Shown here: piece after piece, positions 52,777 to 63,605 of the stretch
How positions within the stretch are numbered: the first letter of the stretch is position 1
Layout: every line of letters starts with the position of its first letter
Assembly (NCBI GenBank): GCA_004764695.1
Contig: SMSO01000014.1
Location: 1,873,148-1,937,147 of the forward strand
Length of the DNA stretch: 64,000 nt
From: Schizochytrium sp. TIO01
Taxonomy: Eukaryota; Sar; Bigyra; Thraustochytrida; Thraustochytriidae
Reading direction: 5' to 3'
Program-made: the position numbers and the translations under genes
Notes under the pieces: model-generated
Databases searched by the model: none
Told to the model about the DNA's origin: nothing
Seen by the model: only the letters and a program-made list of their open reading frames with translations

Positions 52777-54081
52777 TTACACAGAGGAGGAAGGGGTTTG
52801 CTTACGCAGGTGCTCGACACAAGCTGTGACAAGCATTTCCTTGCGTTGCTCTTTGTTGAGGCCCATGTATTTTGTTACAGCACGAGTGAGGTTTGAGTTG
52901 AGGTATCGCATAGCCTGGTCCCTTGCGGTGAATGTGAGGTGGCGAGTCTCGGTGCCTTCGTTGGCGAGACGGTAGTGTTGAAGGTAGAAAACAATTGCAG
53001 CACGAGCAAGGTCGCAATCTGCGGCCAAGTCAACCTTGATTCCAGTTGAGTTGAGCAGCTTGGTAATTTGCTTGAGGCAGCGGTAATAAAAGTCTCTGCA
53101 CTGAGATCGCGTCTTGCTCTGCATGGTGGAGCTAATGGCAACAAGATCTTGCCGCCGGCCACCGTGCCACTTGACGTCAGGGTTTTGCAGGACAATGCCG
53201 AGAAGGGCGCGAACGACCTCGTCGCGCTCTGAATCTCTCCATGATGCATAGGCTCGGCTCTTGTTGTTCATGGTTGAACCTGATCCGGTGCTGGAGGAGC
53301 TGTGTTTCTTGGGACCAAGAGTGGGTCGCTTGAGAGCAGCTCGCTTCTCGAGTTCTGCAAGGGCGGTACACGGATCCTGACTTGAGTACATGCTGAGGTT
53401 AGGGTGGGATCCGCCACGCGGCAAAGCACTGGAGGGTGAGTCAGGGGTGGCCAGAGGGGAGCTTACGGGCGTGGTGCCGAGAGAGGAGCTGCGTCCAAGG
53501 GAGTCTGGGCCGGACAACAGGGACAGGGCTGACATCAATGGTGCTTTTGCTGTGGCAGGAAAGTTTTGATGTGAGTTAAGAGAGTGTTCTGCGCCTAATT
53601 GAGGAGAAAGATTATATGATGCAAAGAGGTTGGGAGCCGAGGCAGAGCGGGACTCGGCTCGCATCAAGCTGTTCATGGATTGGTGGATGGGTGAGGATCC
53701 ATTTCCAAGAACATTGTTGCCGAGCATGAGGGCCACACGAAGTTCGTCATCTGTAATTTTGGTATTTTGGTCCTGGTGTTGCTGCTGATCTCTTGCCTGT
53801 TGTTGTTGTTGCTGCTGCTGCTGTTGCTGCATGAGCATGTACGGAATTGAGTTGAGTTGTTGGTCCTGCTTCAGCTTTTCTGGTGCATCATCTTCTTGTA
53901 ATCCGGGGAGACCAGCAAAGAGAGTCCAAGGTAATCTCTGGTTCGACTGCTGTTGCTGTTGCTGCTGTTGCTTTGCCTGCTGGTGCTCCTGCTGAGCACG
54001 GAGCAGAGCTTGGCGGCCTTGTTCCAAGGCGTAGAGCAGGGCATTGTTGTCCCGTGTCGGTTCGTTATCCAAAGACAGCAT
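52777..54081 (-). CDS. PolyQ protein with a SANT/Myb-like domain
   Basis: A 434-residue, intronless protein. PolyQ runs lie at 38-45 and 85-95 within a Gln-rich first 100 residues; 130-270 is Ser/Pro/Leu-rich. A SANT/Myb-like helix-turn-helix follows at about 280-340: an aromatic Trp in SWRDSERDEVVRAL, a second Trp in VKWHGGRRQDLVAI, then KTRSQCRDFYYRCLKQI, the pattern of Trp, IA/VAI and QCR.FY typical of SANT domains. A conserved-looking helical C-terminus (about 350-425) follows. A nuclear DNA- or histone-binding role in transcription is likely. I know no close orthologue. The Gln tracts suggest a co-activator-like regulator. Confidence 0.7.
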   Translation of the reverse strand: MLSLDNEPTRDNNALLYALEQGRQALLRAQQEHQQAKQQQQQQQQSNQRLPWTLFAGLPGLQEDDAPEKLKQDQQLNSIPYMLMQQQQQQQQQQQARDQQQHQDQNTKITDDELRVALMLGNNVLGNGSSPIHQSMNSLMRAESRSASAPNLFASYNLSPQLGAEHSLNSHQNFPATAKAPLMSALSLLSGPDSLGRSSSLGTTPVSSPLATPDSPSSALPRGGSHPNLSMYSSQDPCTALAELEKRAALKRPTLGPKKHSSSSTGSGSTMNNKSRAYASWRDSERDEVVRALLGIVLQNPDVKWHGGRRQDLVAISSTMQSKTRSQCRDFYYRCLKQITKLLNSTGIKVDLAADCDLARAAIVFYLQHYRLANEGTETRHLTFTARDQAMRYLNSNLTRAVTKYMGLNKEQRKEMLVTACVEHLRKQTPSSSV

Positions 54082-55526
54082 TATTCTAGAGGTTATGTGT
54101 GATGATTTATATTGCTCAGGTTGTGCTTGAAAACAGAGTCTGAGTGAAATACAGCGCGGCCAGGTTTATTCTTGAGCTCTTCCTTGGTGCGCTTCGTCCT
54201 CCAAGTCTATAGTTGAGAGCACAAGGCCGTCGTCACCTTCGCAGTCTTAGCGAACGCTTGTTTGACCACGATCGATCACCAAAGAAAGAACAAAAGACAC
54301 AAGGAAACAAAGAAAACACGGGGGGCGTCGCCTTCCTTTTCTTCTCTCCTCGCTCGTAAGCTACAGCAGCAGGCTGTCGCTTGATTTCTGGCGGGGGATG
54401 TGATATGTGGTGGGGTGTTGCCTCGTCGTGCGGTGCCTGACTTCGGTTGCTTGCTTGCTTGCTTGCTTGCTTTCGCTAGCTCGCTCGCTGCTTGTTTGCT
54501 TAGTTGTTGCACGGGCGACAGGACGAACAGGTTTTGCTTTTGCTTCTTCAGACGCTGCTCGCCGCTTTTGTTTTCTCTTCCTTTTTATTGATGGAATCAG
54601 CAGTTTTCAATACTTGCTTACTTACTTTGGCATTCCAAAAGAAAATAAAAATCCTTTAATTGTTCGCACTTATCTTCCTATTCTGATTCTCTCAACATTC
54701 TTTTACTTCCTTCAGATTATTTTCAATTTAATTTGGTTTTTAAGGTTCAAAGGTAAACACTTTTGTTTTTCTAGGACTCCTTTCTTCTTTCATTGATCAT
54801 CATTTAAATTCGGGTGGTGGTGTCGATGTGTTTTAATTGAAAAGGACCCGCCGAAGGTGTTGGCAATCTGAGAACAACCTCATCAATCCTATACGCATCA
54901 TCACAGCACCATCCTAAGCACAAAACTTTCTATGGTAGTGGCGATTCAAGTTTCGGACCCTGATGATGTTGAATTCGCTCCCTCTAAACAAACAAACAAT
55001 CAATCATACAAACAAACAAACAACAATTTGATTTTTTTTTACATTTAAACTTAAAATAAAATAAAATAAATGTTAAGATGAAAAACATTATCTCGTCTCT
55101 CCTCCTCTTTTGGAAGACCTGCGCGCTCTCCTCTCTCCACTCGTTGCCTTCTTCGTTCCATTAGATAAAATGATGAAATTATGTTCAACATACCTTCTTG
55201 TTTAAACAGCAGAAAGTACAAAATTAATTTTGAAACGCTACGTTTGTAAAAGTTTTAAATCTAAGGAAAGAAAGAATAAAGGGAGTGAGGCCTCTTCGCG
55301 AAAGAAGACCTACACTTTAAAGAAAACTGGGGTGGCACACTCTGCGTTTTGTTTATTCTAGGTACATTCATTCGTATTCCCATTCATGCATGCATTCCGT
55401 ATTTAACTAAACATCCGTGATAGAGAAGAATCGCGACACTCTCCTTTCATCAATTTCAAACCAACCCAAGATTTCGATTTTTCTCCCAAACACTTTCTTT
55501 TCCCTTTCTGACACATTCTTCATATC

Positions 55527-55622
55527 TCTATAAACAAACAAACAAACAAACAAACACACATACATACATAAATACATACATATATATACATACATACATA
55601 CATACATACATACATACATACA
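55527..55622. repeat. ACAA/CATA tetranucleotide array
   Basis: Tandem ACAA units pass into CATA units with a small TATA interruption. Similar CATA arrays lie near 57961-58026. Confidence 0.85.
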
Positions 55623-56776
55623 AACACAATACAGGCCAAGAAAATGAAAGTGAAACTTAACTAAAAAGGGGGTGGGGATGATGATGATGACTCACTGTCA
55701 TCGAAACCTTTGCAAAACACTACTACTACCTAAGTACCTACTTTCTACCTTATTGTAGGTATGTATACCTATCTACCTACCCACCTGCCCAATTCGGAAG
55801 AACAGCAAACAAAGAAACAAAGAAACAAAGAAACAAAAACAAACAAACAGACAAAACAAAACAAAACAAATTCAGGCAGCGAACGGGAAATCGCTGTGAC
55901 CCGGCGCGCAAAAGGGCGACAAGGAGAGCGCTTCGCATTCGAACGAATCCTTTACCTTTTCGAACAGTTCTTCTTCTTCGCATCTGGACTCAACAAATGA
56001 ATCATCGCACACTAGAATCAATGATCATCCAAGACTTTCAAGTTCTCACCTTCGAAAGGTGGTTGGTTTCCTCCTTTGAAACTAGCGATGATAGTTTTAT
56101 GGCGATGAATCGTCTTATTTTTGCAAACGCAGAAGTGTCGCCTCGTGCAGTTGTAGCACCCCTTATTAGATAAAAACACGGCAAGGGTGATCGCGGGCTG
56201 AAAAGAAGAAAGTATCGAGGTTAAAGAAGAACACATTATTAGTATTCTAAGTATTTGTTTTTATTGCAATTAAAAGTAAAGAAAAAGGTAGTCCGGCAGC
56301 TAACAAATACATAAACAAAAAGGGCCTCGAACTTTTCTATGCAAAGTGTGTCCTTTCTTCCCAATCGGATCTAGCTTTAGAAAAGATTGATTTCTTTTAG
56401 CTCTCAGAAAGTTTTCGAAAAGAGGGATAAAAGGCGAGCCGCGATGGATGATGAAAGGAATTACGAAGGAACTGGAAGCCATATCAAAGTCCTTTGGCAC
56501 ATCTTAGGGATAAAGCAGAGTGGCCGACAGTGGGCTCTTTCATAGGTATATTTAGAAAAAAACTATCGCAGAAGAAGAAGAAGACACTGGCGTCGTCGAA
56601 CGAGCGTTCTTCAACTTGAAAAGAGCAGAAGAGATGAGCCACAAACGAATCAGCGTCGCAAATCTTTCGCAGATCAGCACTCTCAGTACCTCGCTACCTC
56701 CTTCCCAAGGGTTTTGCATTCTTCAGCATCGTTCTTCTTTCACATTGTCGCTCTTTATTTCCAAACTATAATACCT

Positions 56777-56904
56777 AAACAAACATTCTGAGAAACAAAC
56801 GTTCTGAGAAACAAACATTCTGAGAAACAAACATTCTGAGAAACAAACATTCTGAGAAACAAACATTCTGAAAAACAAACATTCTGAAAAACAAACATTC
56901 TGAG
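56777..56904. repeat. 16-bp minisatellite, eight copies
   Basis: Eight head-to-tail copies of AAACAAACATTCTGAG. Copy 2 has G for A at base 9; copies 6 and 7 end in A instead of G. The unit is not a multiple of three, so the array opens all three frames on the minus strand and yields spurious Cys/Phe/Val-rich ORFs. Confidence 0.95.
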
Positions 56905-57286
56905 AAACAAACAAACAAACAAGCAAGCAAATAACCAAACAAATGAATTGAATACATATAAATTGAATATATGAATTGAGTATTGAGTATATAACCATAC
57001 AAATCGAATCAATGAATCGACAATTACAGACAGACAAACACCTTTGCTAAAAATCTCAAGAACAGGCTGACGATCATTTTCGGAGTTCCTCCACCTTTGT
57101 AGCGCCTCCTAATGCTCTCTAGCGAATGTCCTACCAAGCCGTGTTTTCTTACTTTCTTCTCTACAAACTAACCAACTTGAAGTTTCCTTTCCCCAAACGA
57201 GCACCGCCTCTGTCGGAGTCAGTCGCGCGTTCTTTCCTGTTATCTTACGTCTTTCTTTTTTAACTTCTTTCATTCTGCACTTTTCT

Positions 57287-57289
57287 AAT

Positions 57290-57336
<47 letters not shown>

Positions 57337-57339
57337 ATC
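57287..57339. repeat. (CTTT)n microsatellite
   Basis: About a dozen CTTT units, of the same kind as at 3089-3149. Confidence 0.85.
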
Positions 57340-58792
57340 CATTGAGACGGGTGAAGAGGAGGTGCTTCGAGTTGGAAACAGGGAGTGAAATGCATCCATG
57401 CCTCCTCATTCCTCTCCGTTCTTTGCGGCGGCATATCGTGCATCCACGCGGAGGAAGGAGTCCTATCGCCGCACCCACTTCCTTCATGAGTCCTTTCCCA
57501 ACCAACCTACTACGGGCTTAACGAAGCACCGACCGGCTCACTGTTGGGTCTCTCTTTCTCTCCTTCCCTTCGACAGCTCTTGATTCGCTGATTCACTCAT
57601 TCACAGACTCATGATACAAAAAAATAAAATCGCCATATATTTGCGTTCTTTCTTTCCTTCTTTGCTGTCTGTATCCATTCTTCTGTTTGCAGTGTTCTCA
57701 ACTGCGGAAACGGTCTGTGCGCCCAAGATCCTCTCCTCCTCCTTCTTCTTCGAGGGTGTCAGACTCGGTCGGTCAAGAGTCCAAGCCGCAATGCGATGTG
57801 TATGCAGGAGGTATTTGCAATCGCTCCTGGTCCGAGTCTTCTCAAGCTCTTCGAGTTCTTCTTCTCGTTTCCACTGTCACTTGTGCTCGTTCTGACAACC
57901 ATCGTGCCATCTCAGCAATCTCTGTATACTCTCTCTCTGTACTTCTTCTTTCCCAGACATTCATACATTCATACATTCATACATACATACAAACATACAT
58001 ACATACAAACATACATACATATACATACTTGGGACGCCTCCTCCTTTTTCCCGTGTGGCGGCTCTCGGCAACGACGTGAAAACCTCAATAAGTCAATAAA
58101 TAAAAATCACAATAATAATAATAATACTAATAAATATCGGCGTCTATCAAATTGAAAGACTGACTTGAATCATTGCACAATCAGGCATGTAGCAAATCAA
58201 CGAATATAAATAGACACAAGCTGAGAGCTTTCGATTGCCTCACCTCTTCCCTCTCTTTCACCTCTTTCACCTGATAAGCATCAGATCGCAAAGATACGTA
58301 CCAATGGCCGAGCCATTTACAGATAGACAGACAGACAGAGAGACAGACACGAGTAATTTGCTATGCTAATTGAGTGGCCGTAGTACTGCTTTAGGGGAAA
58401 CAGCCAAAACTTGGTCCGCTGTGGTGTTACATACTTCATACGCACATTGAGAAAGATAGGGAGGGAGCTACGCCTAATGGCTAACTCGCTCACTTTCTTT
58501 CATACCAGTCAGTGAGCGCGTCTGTTCTCTGCTGCCTTCTTCTTAATGGGAGTTCTTGCGAGCGGAGGTCACCTTCAGAGGTGTCGAAGGACGAATGTGA
58601 TCAGTCCTAAACTGAGGATTCTGAGCAAAGTGACTATTATTCAATCAAATAAATGAATAAATAAATTAAAAAAAAATTACTTTTGTATTAACTATAACTA
58701 ACCTATGTGTTGCTTGCTTGCTTGGTTGCTTGCTTCGTCTGTTCGTTTGTTTGTTTTTGTGTGTGTGTGTTTGTTTGGTTGTTTCTTTGTTT

Positions 58793-58824
58793 CTCAGAAC
58801 GTTTGTTTCTCAGAATGTTTGTTT
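58793..58824. repeat. Two inverted copies of the 16-bp minisatellite
   Basis: CTCAGAACGTTTGTTT and CTCAGAATGTTTGTTT in tandem. They are the reverse complement of copies 2 and 1 of the array at 56777, including the G variant. Confidence 0.9.
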
Positions 58825-60651
58825 GTTTTAGGCTCTGCTGTCTGAATGAAGAGACGCCGTGCTTTCTTCGGGTGAGCTGCACTCTTGGAACAGAAGGCAC
58901 ATCGCACCGGCTTGCCACCGCCAATTTTTCACGCAAGCGCATGTGTTTCCTTCTTTGTCTCAGAAAGAAACGATCGCGAGTTCCAAACTGTTGACGACTG
59001 ATGGATTGAGTGAAACAAACAAAGGACTTAATACCTGCCTACCCACTCACAAATCCTGACCTGAGTTATTTTTAACTTAATTAAAAAAACAAAAACTATG
59101 CAAAGTAATTGAAATCGAGGAACTTTCAATTCAACGCAAAACCTTCCCTTTCCTCTTTTAATTAAAATAATGAATATAATAAAAGTGTTTTGTTTTAAAG
59201 GTTTAATAGTCATGATTCTTGTAAAAACATGTTTCATTTTTAAAGTAAGAAAATATACTATTATCATGACCAAAACATCTAAGAAAAAACTATTATTATT
59301 GTTTTTTTTTTTGTTTTTTTTTTTACAGGGGAGGGGGGGGGGGGGCAAATCATGAAATGAGGGAGAGCAAGAGGAGGTTCTCTGGCTGTCTCTTTTCAAC
59401 TATCTTATTTCAATTTAATTTAATTAAAAAAGAAAGTAAAGTAAAGCCCTCGAGAAGGTTTTGTTCTCTTCGCATGTTCGATGTGAAGAGGGATGGATTC
59501 ATGGGGAGAAGGGAAACTCAGGCAGGAACGCAGCTTTGTTTGTTATTGTTTTCCTTTTCTGTCCACTTCTCGGACCCTCTCAGCCCAAGCAAAGTCGCAG
59601 TGGTCGCCGCAGATAATTCGCCATTTTTTCTTGTGTTTCAACCAAATTCATTTTGCATTTGCCGCGTGTGCTTTCTTAATTAACCCAACACTTTCTTCTC
59701 AAGACCAATAAAGTTTAAACTAAGGGACATTTGCTCATGCGATCCCATCCATCGATTGCAATTTAGTTCTTTCGAGTCCTCGAATAAGCCATCAAACATT
59801 GATGCTTTCGAAGAGTCGTGGGCGCCAAAACAACGGCGGTCGATTGCAAACGAAGATAGATTTGACGACGCCTCTTTCGTGCAGAGCCGTAGACATCGCT
59901 GCGCATGAATTATTGAAAAAGGCGCTTTCTTTCTCTCGCGTGGATTTTGTTGTTTACTGACATCGTCATCACCACCATCGTTCTCTCTCTTTACTACATA
60001 GCAATAAACAGCGAAACAAACAAACAGAGAAATATATATACACGAATATGCGAACACTTCATTCGTTCCGGTGGCTGATGATGAGGGAGGAACAAAATCC
60101 TTCTTCGAGCATTCTGAAGGAAATGGCCTCAAAGGATCGAAGAACTCGTAAGACTGAAGATGAGAGAGAGGGAGAAGGAGAGTGATCCTTGAGCCGTCGA
60201 GTTTTTTCCGCTTCGCCGCGCGGCTTTGGCGGCTTTGCTTTCGTGTTTCTTTCAATCCACTTTCACGCTACGATTACTCGCTCATTGGGGTTCGCAGCGC
60301 ATGCGTGGCCACCTCTAACTAACTGGCTACATCAAGATCTTCCCGCTCGCGTTCCTTACGCTGCGCCTAGCGAGGTCTAGGCACTCAGGATTTCATTCAT
60401 TCAAGTGACCGCATGTACTATGTGTGCGTAGTGTTCTTTTCTTTTCGGATTTGCAATACATCGATGGCTAATTCAATTCGATCTTTCGCTCATCGCTGCA
60501 TTGAAAGATCCATTCAGTGATGCATTCATTCATTTGTTGGTTTCTTTCCGCGATCGATCAACCTCGTTCATCATTCATGTTTGGCTATAGATTTGCGGGT
60601 ATATGGTATGCAATTTCCATCCATAAGCTCAGTTTCTGTCTGTATTTATTT

Positions 60652-60683
<32 letters not shown>

Positions 60684-60984
60684 TGTATGTTTGTTTGTTT
60701 GTTTGTAAACTCTTGAAGTTGGCACAGAAAACCTCTCACTTTTCATGTTGAAGAATAAGACAGCCACGCAATAGAACAGCTCCGGCGCGCGCTCTTCTTT
60801 TCCAAAGCTTTACTATCGCTTAGGTACCTTTACAAGCTTCGCAAATCCTCGAGTCGATGTTTCAAAGCTGCTTTTCGAAATGGTCTGCCGATTAACTTAA
60901 AGGCCCTTCGACGCCTAAATAAAAGCAGTATCCTCTTCTTCTTCTTTTTCTTCATCATCTTCTTTGTTGTTGTTGAAACCTGAG

Positions 60985-62009
60985 CGAAGAGATTGCAAGC
61001 GATGGTTTCCAATTGCGGTTTGTTTGGACTGCAGAGGGGATTACAGAGCATCATTGTGTAAGAAGCACAATCGATCTTTCCTTCTGCGAGCAACTTCGAT
61101 CCAAACTCATTCAGGGGCGGAAGACGCGCAAGGTAAAGAAAGAGAGAGAAAGCTGTCTCAGCAACCTCCCTCAAACTATCAGCGTAAAGGATCCGCGAGC
61201 GAACGAAGAAAGTAAGCGATTAAAAGCCCACGATCCGCAAACTCTCTATTTCTCTCTTTCACAGACCGATCAATTCGATTTTCCTGCGCATCTACTGACT
61301 ACTACATACACCATTTTACGAGGTTTTCCTCAAACCTGTGTATACTTTCAATTTATGCCAAGTTCTCTGGAGCTCTGTAGTTCGGTTTGCCGAGTCATTT
61401 CGAGTTCTTTCGTGGAGTCTCAAGCACGCGGCACCTCCATATCAACCGCCTACGTATGTACGGGCTTTTCCAAGGATTGCCGTCTCCAGAAAGAAATCAC
61501 GAAATCACGAAATCACGAAACTAAGAAATGGATGAAAACAGAAAGCAAAGAAAGAAAAGAAAAGAAAGGGAAAGAAAACGAAAGAACGGTACGCACTTCT
61601 ACCGCCCCCCTTAAGACTAGCGTCGAGCAGCCCATGCGAGCGGTCCACGTGTCCACCCCGGGCGCCTCCTGGGTCCGCACGAGGAGACACATATGCTCTG
61701 TCCTTCCTTTTTTTCCCCCGCTCTTTTCAGGATTCTCGAGGAGGATGATAGACAGCGCCGACCAATACATACATGTCTGTCAAGAGTAAGCCTGTAAGAT
61801 AATAAGCTCTGGGCTCGAGCCGATCATTGAGGGCCCGTATCATGATGGTCCATGGGCCGTCGTTAGGGTCGCGGAAGGATATAGATAGAAAGCTCTTTTG
61901 GTTCCAGCACGCAAATTCCCTCTGTGGTGTGCCCTTAAAAGAAAGTGAGAGAAAGAGTGAGAGAAAGAGAGTGAAAGAAAAAAAGAAAGAATGAAAGAGA
62001 AAGAGAGAG

Positions 62010-62068
<59 letters not shown>

Positions 62069-62413
62069 GACGAGGCTATTTATTCGACGGAACACGGGCC
62101 AAAAGTGCAAGCAATTGAGGTGGGCTGCTTCTTCAGCTTCTTCTTGTTCTTGTTCTCCTCCTTCTTCTCTTTCTCTTTCTCTCTCTACTCCTCTTTCTTT
62201 CCTCTCCTCTGTTCCTTTTTCGCTTTGCTCCTCCATCAACTCTTCTTAGTTAAAATTGGTCGATATTTCCCTTTAGTGGGAAACATTTATTTTATTTCAA
62301 CAAGTGTAGTACCCACCATGATAACAAATACCAATGCTGTGCTTGCTGTTATTCCTGATACTGAAAGTGGAAGCGCAAAACCGACTTTTGAAGAGCTTCA
62401 CTTCATGCCATGA
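60985..62413 (+). CDS. Possible last two exons of a spliced gene
   Basis: Candidate exon 60985-61132 follows a pyrimidine-rich tract (acceptor cctgag) and ends with donor GTAAAG in phase 1. It encodes a Cys- and basic-rich stretch (CLDCRGDYRASLCKKH). Candidate terminal exon 62250-62413 follows an unusually long pyrimidine tract ending TTCTTAG, begins in phase 1, and encodes about 54 residues with IGRYFPLVGNIYFISTSVV and an acidic end before TGA. The two join in frame across a 1,117-bp intron that contains an AAAG array. No family is recognised. Further exons between or upstream may exist. The minus strand of the first exon also reads open, which weakens it. Confidence 0.3.
61996..62068. repeat. 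(AAAG)n microsatellite
   Basis: GAAA units, irregular at first and then perfect, inside the possible intron of the gene ending at 62413. Confidence 0.85.
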
Positions 62414-62465
62414 AAAACCACTTGAGAGAGACATGGACTTTTAAAATTAAAAATGAATATAAATG

Positions 62466-62526
62466 AAAGAAACAAAGAAACAAAGAAACAAAGAAACAAA
62501 GAAACAAAGAAACAAAGAAACAAAGA
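62466..62526. repeat. 8-bp AAACAAAG tandem repeat
   Basis: About seven to eight consecutive units. A related AAAGAAAC run is found near 55801-55850. Confidence 0.85.
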
Positions 62527-63189
62527 GACCTGGAGCTGGCCGGCCAAGGAAGAGGGAACCATCTCCGCAGACAAGGGAGACAAAACTAAAGTAGTAGTAG
62601 TAGTAAGCACGCATCAGTCAGTGGTCTAATCCTTGATTTCCTTCCTACAGGCATGCCTGCTATTAAACGAGAAGCTGCTCGTAAATAAGTGAGGCTGTCG
62701 CGCCGCGAGCAACAAACGTCTTCTTTGAGCTCTTTGAGTTGTTTGTTCTGTCTGTCTCTCTCTCTCTTTCAGGGAGGGGCCGAAAGAGAGGCGGTTGCGG
62801 AGGCACACGCGAGCTCCGAGCGGACTGCCTCAATTACAGCTGTTATGGTTCTCGATCGAACAAAGCTTTTCTACCTTTTTACTTTTTGAGGCATATTTAC
62901 TTTAATTAAATCAATAAATAATAAATAATCAATAAATAGTTAAATAAAATAAAATGAATAAGTAAACACATGAATGAATGAATGAATGAATGCATAATTG
63001 CTGATGATGTTAATGGAAAGGGAGAAAGGAATGATGCTTTACTACACTTCTGTTTTACTCTTGAAACATGGAAGGAGGCAGAGAGAGAAAACATTCTCTT
63101 TTTAAAGCAGCTGAAGACTCAGCGAGCAAGGCCATCTGCGAAAAAAGGTGCGTGCACAGGCATAAAAAATAAAGCATTTGGTAATTTCG

Positions 63190-63191
63190 GA

Positions 63192-63243
<52 letters not shown>

Positions 63244-63244
63244 A
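63190..63244. repeat. (GAAA)n microsatellite
   Basis: About thirteen GAAA units just before the signal-peptide ORF at 63288. Confidence 0.85.
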
Positions 63245-63287
63245 ATGCGTTTTGGCAAACGTTTCTTTTCCTTCTCCGTCTTTTGGA

Positions 63288-63605
63288 ATGGCGCGATGTG
63301 CAATGCGATGTCGCCCTCCCTCTTCGAAGGTCTTCCCTCTGCTCCTCCTTCTGCTGCTTACGCTGACCTCCCTCTCGTCGCCCGATCGGACCTATGCGGC
63401 GGTCCCGCAACCAACAGCTGCAAGCAAGCGAACAGGCAGTAACGAGGCACAGTTATCCCAGCATTGCCTGACGAAGGCGCTCGAGCTCGAAGAAATGTAT
63501 TCATCCTTTAACTCCTTTCTTCTTCTTCTTCTTCTTCTTCTGGTTCTGCGACATTTGTTTTTGATTAAATATGACCATCTCGTCGAGAGGAACTTCTCTC
63601 TTTAA
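63288..63605 (+). CDS. Possible first exon of a secreted protein
   Basis: ATG 63288 opens a 105-codon frame. Residues 1-37 look like a signal peptide: a basic start, a run of Leu, then a polar segment ending TYAA. Residues 38-70 are polar and end near ALELEE. After that the frame runs into a CTT repeat (poly-Leu) and stops, so the true exon may end at a donor such as GTATTC near 63497, with the remainder lying beyond the repeat or the window. The base composition here is richer in G and C than the flanks. No family is recognised. Confidence 0.3.
   Translation: MARCAMRCRPPSSKVFPLLLLLLLTLTSLSSPDRTYAAVPQPTAASKRTGSNEAQLSQHCLTKALELEEMYSSFNSFLLLLLLLLVLRHLFLIKYDHLVERNFSL

Larger units (their letters stand above)
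54082..60984. other. Microsatellite-dense stretch without a provable gene
   Basis: It carries GCTT repeats near 54449-54472, ACAA/CATA arrays at 55527-55622, AAAGAAAC units near 55801-55850, the 16-bp minisatellite at 56777-56904, CTTT near 57287-57339, CATA near 57961-58026 and TATG/GTTT near 60651-60706. Exon-like segments exist: 57693-57810 (+) sits behind a strong acceptor (ctgtttgcag) and before GTATTT. The 191-codon minus frame at 59680-60255 lacks domain features. I cannot build a gene. Confidence 0.45.

Noticed and set aside
56723-57037. Three overlapping minus-strand ORFs rich in Phe, Val, Cys and Leu
   Set aside because: They are translations of the 16-bp minisatellite, whose period keeps all frames open.
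59680-60255. 191-codon minus-strand ORF
   Set aside because: The composition is mixed, there is no recognisable domain and the opposite strand is equally open. No splice or start context supports it.
61013-61789. 258-codon plus-strand ORF
   Set aside because: It runs through a good donor site and simple repeats, has no domain, and changes character after 61132; only its first part overlaps an exon candidate.
62982-63605. 207-codon ORF including Lys/Glu/Arg repeats
   Set aside because: The upstream part translates the GAAA microsatellite. Only the later ATG at 63288 with a signal peptide was kept as a candidate.
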